Source: Petunia secreta (lineage: Eukaryota; Streptophyta; Magnoliopsida; Solanales; Solanaceae). Taken from it: a stretch of DNA of 64,000 nt. The stretch lies in assembly GCA_029990175.1 (NCBI GenBank), contig JARKIP010000021.1, positions 21,209,501-21,273,500 of the forward strand, read 5' to 3'. Shown in pieces: positions 48,490 to 60,107 of the stretch. Numbering within the stretch: the first letter of the stretch is position 1; each line of letters starts with the position of its first letter. A program made the translations under genes and the position numbers. The notes beneath the pieces are model-generated. The model was not told where the DNA came from, made no database searches, and saw only the letters and a list, made by a program, of their open reading frames with translations.

Positions 48490-50014
48490 GTGGAAAAGTC
48501 ATCACCGTCGTACCGCGACATTAAATCTGGCGCTTCTTGGGAGGCAACCCATGATTTTGGTGTAATTAGTTGTTAGTTGTGCAGGTGTTCAAGTGTTCGT
48601 GAACTCGGGAGTTGAAAAGTGAAGATAAACGACCAAGGAAATCTCGGCTCAGGTCTAGGCGGACCTCCTAAAGTGCTAGGAGGGCCGCCCAGGTAAGTGT
48701 CGATGTGAAAACAGGAAAAGAAAAAAAAGGACACAGGGCTAGGCGCCCGCCTGGCTCATCAGGCGCCCCGCCTGGTCCAATAGGCGCTCGCCTCGGCCCA
48801 TTAAGCTAAAACACGGCTGGTGGGTGTTAAAACACCCCAAAAATTCACCCATTTTCCACTCTTTCACAATTTCAACAAAAGAAAACTACCCCTTGGCCGA
48901 GAATTTCACCCACAATCCATAATTGTCACTTTCAATCATCACCAACACACACAAATCACTTTCACTCTTCAAAGTTCACTTGAATTCGGGTATGTGCACA
49001 AATTTTTCTTTTTAAAAAAAAAATTGTCTTAAAGTTCATTTAATTTTGTAGCATAATGTTCTTAGAACTAGGGTAGTTAATAATAGTTGAAATTAGTAAG
49101 AACTTGCTCTTTGTGCTTGAATGCTCCATTGTTAAATTGAATTAGATTAGGAAAGTTGGGGTTGATGATGTAAAAATTGGGAATTCTAGTGAAAGTTTGA
49201 ACCCATGGCTTGAATTCCCTAACAATTGGTTTCTTGAATCATTTGTGATATGGGGAATGTCATTTTAATGATTTGAAAGCTTAAATTTGTCAAACCATTA
49301 GTTGGGGAAAGCAAGAACTCTTGAAATATGTGCCTATGTACTTGAAATTGGACTTAAGCTTGAAGTTTTGAACTTGTATGCTTGTTGAATGACTTGAGCT
49401 TGCTATTGCACTTGATGATATAATATTCTTGTGCTTGTTTGATTGTTTAGAATAGTAAGCGTTCTTGAAGTATGTTGTGTGTTTGAGAGTGCCCGGGATG
49501 ACTTCAAGCTTGAAATGAATTAGAATCTTGAAAGTGGGGTAGTTGCGCTTGGCTTGATTTGTTAGAATCTTGTCTTTTGATGCCTAGTTTTGATTGCTTG
49601 AGGTGGTTTTGAAACTTGATACTTTGTGTGCATTTTGAGTAAAAAGTGTGGATTATACCTTGGCCAAGTACCCTCTGATTACACTAGGCCCTGTGCCTGA
49701 GCCAGGCGCCACGCCCAGCCTCCCCACTGCCTAAAGTTGTGTTTTATCACGAGGCCCTGCGCCTAAACCAGGCGCCACGCCTAGCTCCTAAACTGCCTAA
49801 TTTCTAAAATTATGCCAGGCCCCCCGCCTGAGTCGGGCGTCTCCACCCAACCTCTAATCTTATTATCCACTGCCTCCCTTCCAGGCGGGCCGCTTGGACA
49901 ATTAGGCGCCCCCCGCCTGGCCCTGTTTGACAGAATGTTGAATTTTTCTTCTTTGCTTTTATTGTGTCATGCACTCCCACACATCTAACAATGCATTGTC
50001 TTTGCTTCAGGTAC
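48490..50014. other. Athila region between integrase and the extra frame
   Basis: Non-coding. Contains the Athila mark GGGAGGCAACCC (48539) and two clusters of GC-rich AGGCGCC/GCGCCTGG motifs (48660-48800 and 49680-49925) in otherwise AT-rich DNA. A good splice acceptor, TTTGCTTCAG, sits at 50001-50010, just before the ATG of the extra frame. Confidence 0.7.
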
Positions 50015-51230
50015 AATGGGACAACCGAAAAAAAAGAAACAAGTTTCATCCACCCCTCCCGAGGAAGATGTGAGGGACGAAATACCCTTAGCTAATTTAC
50101 CAAAGCAAGAGAGGGGATAAACCCAATCAAAGAGGAGGCAAGATGCTTCTTCCTCTAAAGCTAGAACAGCAGTGCCAAGGGAAATCGAGACCGCTCAAGT
50201 GGAGGGAGGAATGAAATAGAGAAATCCCGGACACAAGAGAGCGAGGAGTCAATCGGTGACGAGGAATGGAGGAACTCTTTTAAAAGAAAGAGAGCTTTCT
50301 GGCTCTATCTAAGAAAGTACTTGGACCGGGAATCAAACAATGAGCGGGAGATCAAGTTCGAGAATCTTGAAAAGAAGAACCCAAATATGTACAAAAGGGT
50401 CCAAAAGCATACCAACTGGGTCCAAGTCCTGAGTAGACCACTTCGTAAGTCCAATGATAAGATGGTGCGCGAATTCTATGCTAACTTGGCTACCAACAAG
50501 GACGGGGACACAAGAGTGTTTTGCAGAGGCAAGTATGTGGATATGAATGCAGCTACATTTAATGAATTTCTACCGCTTGAAGACTTCAAGAAGCCAGGGT
50601 TCCAGAAGAAGCGAGACTTGACCGAAAAGCAACAAAGGGCATGGCTTGTACCCATTATTGGGAGAGAGACAAACCCAAAATAGAAAAACACGGGCGTGCA
50701 AATTTATAGGGGTGATCTTAATTTTGAAGCAAAGTGCTGGCATTACATCTTAATCTCTAGGGTGCGACCGACCAGTCAGGATCACAAGATCACTCTACCT
50801 CAAGCTGTAATGATTGGATGCCTTATGCGTGGGATAAAGATCAACTTGGGAGTGGAAATGGAAGAGGAAATAATTGAAGTAATACATTTGGACAGGAAGA
50901 GATTTTCCTTTCCACAGACATTGACAGAATATCTCATGCACCATGGAGTGGAGGAGTTACCCGGGGACTTTTTCAGCCTTACAAAAAAACCCATTTGATT
51001 GGTATTCAGTCAAAGATGATTCTACAGCTCCTTTGGCTTCTAGTGCCCCTGCTTTGCCTGCCTCTCCACTGCCATCTAGTTCCTGGGCGGACATTCCACA
51101 TGACTCTGACCCTACTGCAGCTGATGATACTGCTATGAGTACTGAGCCCGAGGTGGTGCCCCATGCAGTTTCAGATTTTGATAGTAAGTTGGAGGAGATA
51201 AAGACATTACTCTCCAACTTACCTTAGGTT
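50015..51230 (+). pseudogene. Athila extra 3' frame (plant transposon protein domain, env position)
   Basis: ATG at 50015 (MGQPKKKKQVSS), basic and Ser-rich, soon broken. The main readable part (about 50270-50998) has RAFWLYLRKYLDRE, MVREFYANLATNKDGDTRVF, CRGKYVDMNAATFNEFLPLE, then after TAA at 50681 VRPTSQDHKITLPQAVMIGCLM. This resembles the domain I know as 'putative plant transposon protein' (PF20167), which lies downstream of pol in many Athila elements. No membrane segment or signal peptide, so nothing supports calling it env. A Ser/Pro/Ala-rich tail follows to 51227. Confidence 0.75.
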
Positions 51231-53279
51231 CAGCCACCACCTCCTCCACCAACAGTAGCCACGGCCGACCAGTCCACTGACATGATCCAGGCCATGCGGG
51301 CCCATACTCTTGCCATCGAGGGCAACACCGCAGTCCTTGCACAACATACAACAACTATTCAAGCCCATACTCAGGCGCTTGAAAGGACCAGGTAGTCTGT
51401 TGACCAGATGTCTGCGGTTGTCATAGGTTTATCTCGGCACTTTAAAGTGCCCATGGGTCTCATTGCTCCTTCCACAGCTTCTCCTCTGTGCACACTGTCC
51501 ATGCTCCTCCTGCCCCTACTCAGCCTTCGACAGCTCCTGGTCCTGCCACTTACAGGCGCAAAAACAAAGGCCTGGCTTGAGCACCGCCAAGGAGTCCCTT
51601 TTTTACCCCCCCCCCCCCTCCCTTTGTCTTTCATTTGTCTACTTAGCATGCAGGACGATGCTAGAGTTTTTAGTTGGGGGAGGGGTTCGTATGTATATAT
51701 GTATTTTGGATTAGGTTGCATTTGTGCTTTATATGCTATCCGTGTATACATTCAAACCACTTTTGATGTACATACACTTTATGTTGCTAGTCTAGCTCGT
51801 CTTTTGGTTATGTTCCAAAAATATTTTAGTTCTTTTCTTTTTAAATAAGCCTCCAGTTTTCTTCACTTGGTTCTTTCCGGAGGTTCTTTTTGAACCAAGC
51901 ATGTACATAAAACTCCTTTTGAAATGTATTAGTGATTCATGTGATACCATCTTATGTTTCTTCATTTTTATGGCAAATGACAAGTGAATTTGTGTTTTGA
52001 TTGATATGGCTTGAGTTGTAAACTGTAAAGTTCTTGTGTTGGCTTATTGAGTTGTTGGCGTGGTCCAATCTTGGACCATTGCATGCTTTGCGAGTGAGTG
52101 TCCTTCTTGTGTGTCTGAAAAGTGTACTTGAGAGATCACTTGCTTGTGTGGTAAGGCATTTCGTTTAATAAATTGTGTCGGTGACTTGAGAGTTTAAAGC
52201 TTTCCTTTAGTGTACTTTGAGATGAAATCCTAGGTGCACTTGACTTGAAACATGATTTTAGGGTTTTCTTTGGACCGTTACTATCCTAAATGGCCTACCC
52301 GTACATATTCATCCCAGTTAGCCCCTCTGAGCCTTAACTATTCATTTGGCAGCCACTAAATTGAAAACCGAGCCAATTCTTGTGTGCTAAGGCATCAACC
52401 CTCTTTTTGGCCCCAACCTCCATGTGTGCATTGAAAAACGTGCAACTTAGGCTAAAAACTAAATTTTGGAGAGATGGTAAAAGCTTGGAATCCAATGAAA
52501 TTGTCAAATTGAAGTACATGAAAGAAAGAAGAAAAGAGAAAAGAGAAACAAAAGAAAGGAAGTATAAAAAAGAAAAGAAAAGAGAGAAGTGTTGAATAAA
52601 GAAGGGATTAATTGGCACCGTCTTCAAAAGAAAGGTAAGATGAGCCTAATAGAAAGAAAGAAAAAATTGCACAAAAGAGAACAAGATGATGTAGTGCTAT
52701 GGAGGTATAAGTCACTAATTAACCAAATCTACCATACCTTAAACCAAAATCCTACATTACAACCTATCAAGTCCTAATTGATTTTGAGCCAAGTATGCCT
52801 ACATTAGTGGAGAAGTACAAGAAGGGCAAGTCTTTGAATTCTTGGGAAGCGGACATGAAATTTCTTTGTGAGGGCGAGAGCTCAATTTGTTAAGAGTCCC
52901 AAAAGAATTTTCGTGAAAATATTTTTTGGTGAGTGACGGACTCCACTCTTTATGGTGAGAATAGCAAGTGATTCTTGAGCGCAAGTTTTAGGTGCATGGT
53001 AAGGTGCATAAACAAATAAAGCAAGCCGATGACCTTGAGGCAATCCTTGAAAGTCATGTGTTTCCTCTAGCCGTAGGTTATTAAATATGAGTATTGCTTG
53101 GCAAATGTCCATGGAAGTGATTGAGACTAGTTAGTATCAACTGACTCATTAATGCAAATTGATGTTTGTGATTTTGAAACGAGGAACATAACTGGGTCTT
53201 GAGCTTTAACTAGAACATGTTTTGGTCTCTTTGATTTTGAATTGCTTGAGGACAAGCAAAGATTTAAGTTTGGGGGAGT
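51231..53279. other. Athila 3' untranslated region
   Basis: A short helix-like tail frame (AMRAHTLAIEGNTAVLAQH) to about 51390 and a run of 13 C at 51607 come first. Non-coding sequence follows to the polypurine tract (AAGTTTGGGGGAGT, 53266-53279). The short frames at 52334-53112 on either strand have no motif. Confidence 0.7.
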
Positions 53280-54628
53280 TGATAAGTTGGTATTTTACCA
53301 TACCAACTTAAATACTACCTTAAGCTTTTGTTTTTGAATCCAAAAGCAATAATGTGTGCTATTGATGTCGTGAATTGCTTAATTTCAGGTTATGACGAGT
53401 GTAAACGAGTTGTTGACTGAAGTTGAAGTTAAAGAGCAAGACTTAGAATCAAGAGATCAAGAATAGAGTCATAGGGCCAAGCGCCCCGCCTGAAGAAGCA
53501 TCTGTCTAAGAAGAAGAAATTTCACAGGCGCCCCACCTAGCCAGGCGCCCCACCTAAATTAGAAAAGTTCCAGACGCCCAGCCTAGAGTAGGCGCCCCTC
53601 CTAGCTTGAACACTGTCTAAGAAGAAGAAATGTCACAGGCGCCCCGCCTAGTCAGGCACCCTGCCTAAAACACGTGTTCCTGATCTTCTATAAATACTAA
53701 AAGCTAGAGTTTTAGCAATATCCAATTCCATACTTATACTCTAGAGATTTTGGCGATTTTGTGAGCCAGGTTGGAGTCTTAACATCATTTTATAAGCTTC
53801 TAAACTTGTATCTTTGAATATTAATTCATATACCAATCCAAAATCTATGTTTGATGTCAATCCATCATTTCATTACATCTTGATTGCTTTGATTCAAACC
53901 CTAGTTATGAGTAGCGAAATTCATAACTAGGGGTGTAAATAAGCTATGGTGATAGAAAAATAATGGGTGTTGTTCTATTTCACTAACCATAACACAAGTA
54001 ACAATTATCCAACTCCCTATTACAATAACATCAAAATCTCAAAATCCACGATATTTAGGATTTCTTGTCTACATTGCTAGTCAAAGACTCGGAAGAGATT
54101 AGCTAGTGTAGAATAGTGGACTTGGCGAGGATTTGAGTTGATAGGCTATTCATATAGACTAACTCATCTAAAAGAAGTTACACTCGGAAGAGGTCTCCTT
54201 TCCTTGGGTCTTTGAGTAGCACTTGGAATATTCAACTAAGACTTTGAAGAGCGGGTTGTGAAAGGTCTCTTCTAGGCCGGAAGGATTCTAGAGATCACAA
54301 TCGGAATACTCGACCATAATTATACTTGTGTTGGGAAAGTGAAGTGAAAACACCCGTTGGTTGGAAATCACTATTAGTTGTTTGCACCCCTAGTCTCGTA
54401 ATATCGAATCAACATTTTTGCTAAATTTGTATGCCTTGTAGTTAATTGTAGCGTTACTTTAAACAAACTCTATTTCTATGACTCAATTTAAACTTCATTT
54501 GAATTTCTACTTGCAACTCTCTTACTTGAAAAACTAGTTCCCTTGGGAAATCGACCCCGACTCATATCGAGTATTATATTTTGATGACCGCCCCTCACCA
54601 TTTAAGGTGTAGGATTGAGCGTGGATCA
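53280..54628 (+). repeat. 3' LTR of the Athila-type element
   Basis: 1349 bp from TGATAAGTTGG to GTGGATCA, then TGAGC (54629-54633). Counterpart of 27520-28897. Confidence 0.93.
53671..53696 (+). promoter_or_regulatory. LTR promoter: G-box and TATA box
   Basis: CACGTG (53671-53676) lies about a dozen bases before TATAAATA (53689-53696). The 5'LTR copy keeps the TATA box but has TACGTG in place of the G-box core. Confidence 0.6.
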
Positions 54629-54633
54629 TGAGC

Positions 54634-55150
54634 TGAATTTAAAACTTGAAACCACCGCTTTTCCTTAAGCGGTTCTTGACTTGAAACTTGAAATTGTCGC
54701 TTATGTTCGGGCGATATTGTCTTGGAACTTGAAAGGAAATGGCCGCTTATATTTGAGCGAGTTTTGACTTGAAAAGACAATGACCGCTTATGTTTTAGAG
54801 AAACTTGACTTGAAAATTAATGACTGCTGATGTTTGAGCGGATTTTGACTTGAAAAAGGAAATGGACGCTTATGTTTGAGCGGGTCTTCACTTGAAAGGG
54901 GAATGATCGCTATCTTTGTGCATATTTTGATTTGAAAAGGAAATGATTGCTATCTTTGTGTAGATCTGGACTTGAAAAGGGAATGATCGCTATCTTTAAG
55001 CAGATCTGATTTGAAAAGAGAATGATTGCTATCTTTAAGCGGATCTTGACTTGAAAAGGGAATAATAGCTATCTTTGAGCAGATCTTCACTTGAAAGGGA
55101 AATGGCTGCTTATGTTTGAGCAATGTTGACTTGAAGTGTCCACCTATTTG
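54634..55150 (-). repeat. About 12 degenerate ~41-bp tandem units (CTTGAAA...CGCTTATGTTTGAGCG)
   Basis: Units begin CTTGAAAAGGGAATG and continue with a CGCTATCTTTGAGCAGAT-like half. It starts right at the Athila target site. The other side of that site, rc 28930-28903, has a matching partial unit (CTTGAAAAATAAG...), so Athila landed inside this array. Confidence 0.88.
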
Positions 55151-55178
55151 GGTAGTCTTAACTTGAAAATTGAAAAAA

Positions 55179-55435
55179 TTTTGCATTATCTTGGGAGGGA
55201 GTGACTACTAAACATAAAAAAATTTGCATTATATGGGAGGGATCGACTACTAAAAGTAAACTTATGGATTATATGGGAGGGGCCGACTACTGAAAATAAA
55301 ACGTTTGCATTATATGGGAGGACCCGACTACTAAAAGTAAAAATTTTGCATTATATGGGAGGACCCGACTACTAAAAGCAAAACTTTTGCATTATAAGGG
55401 AGGACCCGACTATTAAATAAAAATTTCTCATTGTT
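55179..55435. repeat. Six ~42-bp tandem units (TTTGCATTATATGGGAGGACCC)
   Basis: Each unit carries TTGCATTATATGGGAGG and CCGACTACTAAAAGTAAA. A different sequence from the preceding array but of nearly equal period. Confidence 0.9.
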
Positions 55436-58428
55436 GAGACTAAATTCTTTATATTGTCATAGGTGAACCATGTTTTCTATATTTGACATCTTCCATTATA
55501 ATGGGAGGGCCCGTTGTTGAAATTGTCATATTTCTCTATGGTCATGTCTTCTCTGATCTCTGTCTAAAAGCTGAAGATTTTACCCATTTTCACATGTGGT
55601 CTTGACTTGAAAGCTGAAAGCTCTGCCCCATTATCCTAATGGGGTCTTGTCTGAAGATTGAAACCCCTACCCATATTTTCAAATAGGGTTTTGTCAAAAA
55701 ACTAAAAGCTGCCACTCTCGGTTCAGGTGGCCTTTACTCCTGCCAGCAACATAGTAAATATTATTCTGGCATTTTTCATCCTGGTTACATAGCCTCTGGG
55801 TCATGACCTTGCAATTAAGCTTGGTGGTTCTTGTTCTGCTCTTCACAATAATTTTGGACGAATGCCAAATATTCCTCCCAATCTTTAGTCAACCCTTTGC
55901 AGAAACAACATGTCGTTCCATGGTGACTCTTCATGGTACAATCTTGATGCATCATTCATGTTGCCGAGGTGCGGCACGAGATCCTATTTTCAATTTGGAT
56001 CTTGACAATAATATGGTATAACTGTGAAGCATGTTAATAGATTTTTCCAAACTTTCTTTTTGCTCGTTTCATATTATCAAAGGAAACAAATGAAAAGAAA
56101 AGTAAAGGAAAAATGAATTGAGGAAATTCAAAAAGTAGACACTGAACGAAAGATGTACCTCAAAGATAGAAGAAAATTTATCCATATGTGAAATGACGAC
56201 CTTAGTAAATATGACATGTATCTTGGAATCATCCTTGATATCACCTCAGTTTGACAATCTGAAGGCGATTACTTGCTTGGTTCATTCTTGATGGCAGATC
56301 TGACGGCCCTTATTCGACTAGTGGTGCCCTTTTAGGTTTTCACCGACTAGCCTCTCTCTTTGCTCTATTTCCTCACTATTGTCTTGTGGCACCCTTTTAG
56401 ATTTTCACCAACAAGACTTCATCTCTTTTTTTTTTCTTTGTCCTTCTTTCCACCGATCGCCTCTCACATTCTTTTCGGTCCATCTATCTTTTGTTATCTT
56501 ATTTCTCCCGAAAGTTTATGTCCTTATGACCATCACACTCACATCTTTTGATTGCAATGATTGATAGCAGAGTGCGAGTTCCCCGAGCCAAGTTTTCTTT
56601 TGATGGTACACATGGCGTGACATTCTCAAAGATCGGTCAGGAAAGTTTTTTTGGGCTGTAATGTGGGATTTGTTAGGCTAGAAAGAAAGGTTTTGCATAA
56701 AAGCTCGAAACACATCTGATGAGACTACAAGGTGAACATTTTAAACTTTGAAAGCGTCCCTTTTTTGAAAGATAGAAAAACTTCTGCCCTAGTTAAGTAT
56801 AAACTCGGAATTTCGAGTTTTTCTCTTTAGTATGTAAATGATATGAAGCATCTCATGAGACGTTTTGGGTGACAGTACAACCTTTGGAATCAATTTCTAT
56901 AAAAATAACATCATAATGTTGCTCCATTTTAGTTTAAATTTGGGGACCTTAAGTTTTCTTTGATTTGGCCGCAAACTCTAAGATGAGTTTTGTGTTATTG
57001 AGATTTTTCATAAACATGAAACTGAAAAGCCGGGAAATATTGTTCTTTTCCCCGATATGAAACTAAAAAGCAAGGAATTTTTTTTCCTCTTTTTTGATAT
57101 GAAACTAAAAGCAGGGGGTATTGAATTTTCCCTTATATGGAACAGAAAAGCAGGGCGACATGATTGTTTTTATGATAAACACAAAGAAAACAAAGAGGGA
57201 TATTGGATTTCTCCCCTTTTTCTTAAAAAAATAAAAACAAACTTCTGTTCCTGTTTAGGATAAACTAGGGAAGCTGATTTTCTTTATACAGATCGTGAAC
57301 TTGAGCGCAAGTTTTGTATCCATGTGTAATAAGATAAAAATAAACTTTTCCCTGTTATAAACACAAAGAAACTAAGAGGGATACTGAATTTCCCCCATTT
57401 TCTTTAAAAAAAAAATTAAAAAAAAAAACTTAAAATGGGGCCCTCAATTTTATTTGTATTGGTGACAAACTCAGAGATAAGTTTTGCATAAATGAAAAAT
57501 AGGGAAAAAATGAGCTTTTTGCTATTATGGCAAAACCCGAATGGTTGTCTACGTATCCTTTGGGAGGAATCATATCATACGTAGCTCTAGCTCTTAGTGC
57601 TAGATTTGTGTTGTTGTTTCTTTTCTTTTTTCCTCTCATCCTTTTTTTTTTTCCTTACCTTTTTTTTTCTTCTTCTTTTCCTTTTTTTCATATGGAATTA
57701 CGTTGACTCCAAATAAGGGTGGCAAACAGAAATAAAAGGCTAAAAAATGGCTGACACATTGGTATAGTGTTTGAATATCATAAATAAAAGTCATTCGTCA
57801 TTCCGAACAGAGAATGTCTCACACAAATATGAACCATAATAAGTAGACCTTGAATCGTAAAAAGACGAGAATAGATCCACTCAGCGTCCTCGATTTCTGC
57901 TTCGGTGACGATCTTCATAGAATGTCATTTCAAACTTCAGCCGGAATGATTCTGTGCAATTTAGAAACTTTCACGTATCTCCTTATCACATTCGTCCTAA
58001 CTGTCCAGCTGGTTCATTTAGAAAATTCTAGATTATGTGTTTAGATCAAGACGTGAATTTCCAACGCAAGTCATGTTATTAAAGCTGACAAAAGTAAAAC
58101 TACCAAAAAGCTAAAGACACTAAATAGGAAACAGAAGAGATAGAGTGTTTGAGACGAGAAGTGGAACTCACTTGCCATAGAATTAAAGACATGAGGGTTG
58201 ACAACAAAACAAGAAAAACAATGCACTTGGATTACAACCCTAAAATAACCAAGAGCATAGAAAGATCAACAAAATAAGTTAACAAGAGCCCTCTCCTAGC
58301 AGGGAAGGGTGCTGTTTCTCAATTGTACATTTTCACATCAGGTCCAAAGTATTATACTCATGCAGTGTTGAAGCTTTCATTAGATTGTACCATGTTGTTT
58401 CTATTGACATGCTCTAGAACCGAGAACA
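55436..58428 (-). other. Ogre-like non-coding region, minus strand
   Basis: Contains a small array of GATATGAAACTAAAAGCAGG units (57005-57160). On minus it has AAGGATACGTAGACAACC near 57565, the block that follows gag in Ogre/Tat elements. Two poly-pyrimidine runs lie near 57640. No coding domain seen. Confidence 0.6.
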
Positions 58429-58990
58429 TCATCTGCTCCACCTCATTTGCTTGAACCCCTTTGGGCATGGACCTTTTTTTTTTTTTGGAACACCCGAATG
58501 ACCGGCAAGAGATGGAAATGGATCAATAGCCACATCTTGCTTTGTCGAGTTGACGTCCGACACGTTTGGCCTGGCTGATATAAGAATAGATGATTCATAG
58601 TGCACGATGTCGGGAGAAGGACCAGCTGCCACAATCTGCTTGGGGTCATTCCCTTTCATGTCTTCCTCTACGAACATTGTCCCAACCATATCCTTGTCAT
58701 TTTGAACATCTTGAACAGGAAAAGGATTTTGGTTCACATTTTGTTTCTCATCCCCCACCAACTTTATCTGATTGTTGTCAATCATTACCTGAATTTCTTT
58801 TTTGAGATCCCAACGTTGCTCAATATCATATCCAGGCGCTCCAGAATGGAACACGCAACATCATGAATGGTCTATTTTCCCGATCGAATTCATGTTTCCT
58901 GAGATTTGTTTCAACTAGTTAGCTTGTTGGAGCCTTTCAAACAGGTTGGTGTAAGATTCTCCAATTGGGGTGAACCCGATCTCTTCCCTC
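58429..58990 (-). pseudogene. Ogre-like gag C-terminal remnant
   Basis: On minus: FTPIGESYTNLFERLQQAN, then FHSGAPGYDIEQRWDLKKEI, lining up with FTPIPGSYAKLFERL and CAYHSGMQGHNIEEC of the first Ogre gag module in this window. The Cys of CAYH and EEC are lost. The open part (58854-58429) ends in a Lys-rich tail, GVPKKKKGPCPKG. Confidence 0.8.
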
Positions 58991-60099
58991 AATCGCAACT
59001 TTTTGTGGCTTGCACTCGGACAGGAACATGGATTCTTCCATTTCTGGTTTGGAAGGTTAGCCAAAGCCTTGAAGTGGTTGTGTGAGGTGCTATATGTGGT
59101 TTGTGGGGCTGGTGTGTGCTATTGCATATAGGAAAATGTTTGAGCATATGGTTGCACTGTGTGGAGTGGGATTGACGAAGTATTTTGAATTATGTGGGGA
59201 GTGGTGGTGTTGATGATTCTTATGCGGAGCTTGAGGGTGTGAGTGGGGTTGTTTGAATTCTCTCTTGTTCCACTTTCTAAGATCTCATTCCTTTTCTTTT
59301 CAATACCAAGACTTTTTGTCCTAGGATGGTGAATTGTAGAGCAGAGGTTGAAAGCGGAGCAAGTATAGATAGTAGTGCGAGAGAATGCAATGTGAGGATC
59401 CCGACACTTTTGTTGCAATGTAGTAGTGAGGAGAGTCAGGAGAATACTGAGCAGCCTGAGGCAGGCCATGTGCTTGATGCATGATGGTCACTGCAAATCC
59501 TGAGAGACTGGCTGGCATGGGAAGAGGTCCATGTCCCATGGTAATAGAAAGATACAGTTCAGCCACCATCTCTTTAGATTTTTGATCTCTTCAGTCAACC
59601 TTTTGTTCTACTCAATCAAACACTCGTGGGCGCTGATCTTAGAATTCTCACCGTTGGGTGTCATGGTCTGGGGTCCCATTGATCCTATTGTGTGCAGGTG
59701 ATACGATGGAAGAATGTCCACCCAAGTTACTACTGAACTCCAAACACTATACGCCGACAAATTGGGTTAACATAAAACACACATTAAGAAGCCTAGGGTT
59801 GTTATGCGTTATACCAAAATGGTTCACGACATATGTTGCGTGAACCAACTGTATACCAGAAAGACTGTCTATGTGCCGCGTCGAAAAAAATCAGGATGGA
59901 ATTGTAAGCGACACACAATTCAAAACAAGGACAAGATCAGACTTTCTTTTTTACATGAAAAATAAAAATTAACGATAAGAGACGGACTTGTAAATAAAAA
60001 AGTGACACAAGTCAAAACTCAAAAATAAAACTTGACACAAGTCACAAGTGCATGACATTTTTCAGGTTCACATGAATAGTGAAAATAACGAGACTCAAC
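58991..60099. other. Unrecognised, probably the 5' side of the Ogre-like remnant
   Basis: Repetitive-looking sequence with short frames on minus (59119-59569) that show no domain. From the gag remnant's direction this should be gag N-terminus and leader, but I could not align it. Confidence 0.4.
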
Positions 60100-60107
60100 A
60101 TTTCAGC

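Larger units (their letters stand above)
43330..54628 (+). mobile_element. 3' part of the Athila-type gypsy element
   Basis: Rest of gag, protease, RT, RNase H, integrase, an extra 3' frame, a long untranslated region, polypurine tract and 3'LTR (53280-54628), followed by TGAGC. Together with 28897-26549 it would make an element of about 13.6 kb. Two marks of Athila are seen: GGCGCTTCTTGGGAGGCAAC after integrase (48529) and GAGGACAAGCAAAGATTTAAG before the LTR (53248). Confidence 0.92.

Noticed and set aside
50015..51230. Calling the extra Athila frame an envelope gene
   Set aside because: No signal peptide, membrane segment or cleavage site visible; it resembles the plant transposon protein domain instead.
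51371..51848. Overlapping frames of 126 and 146 codons on both strands
   Set aside because: They span a 13-C homopolymer in the Athila 3' region and show no domain.
43330..54628. Treating the plus Athila part and the minus Athila part as two separate truncated elements
   Set aside because: Shared TGAGC flanks, complementary gag ends and continuity of the flanking array make one split insertion much more likely.
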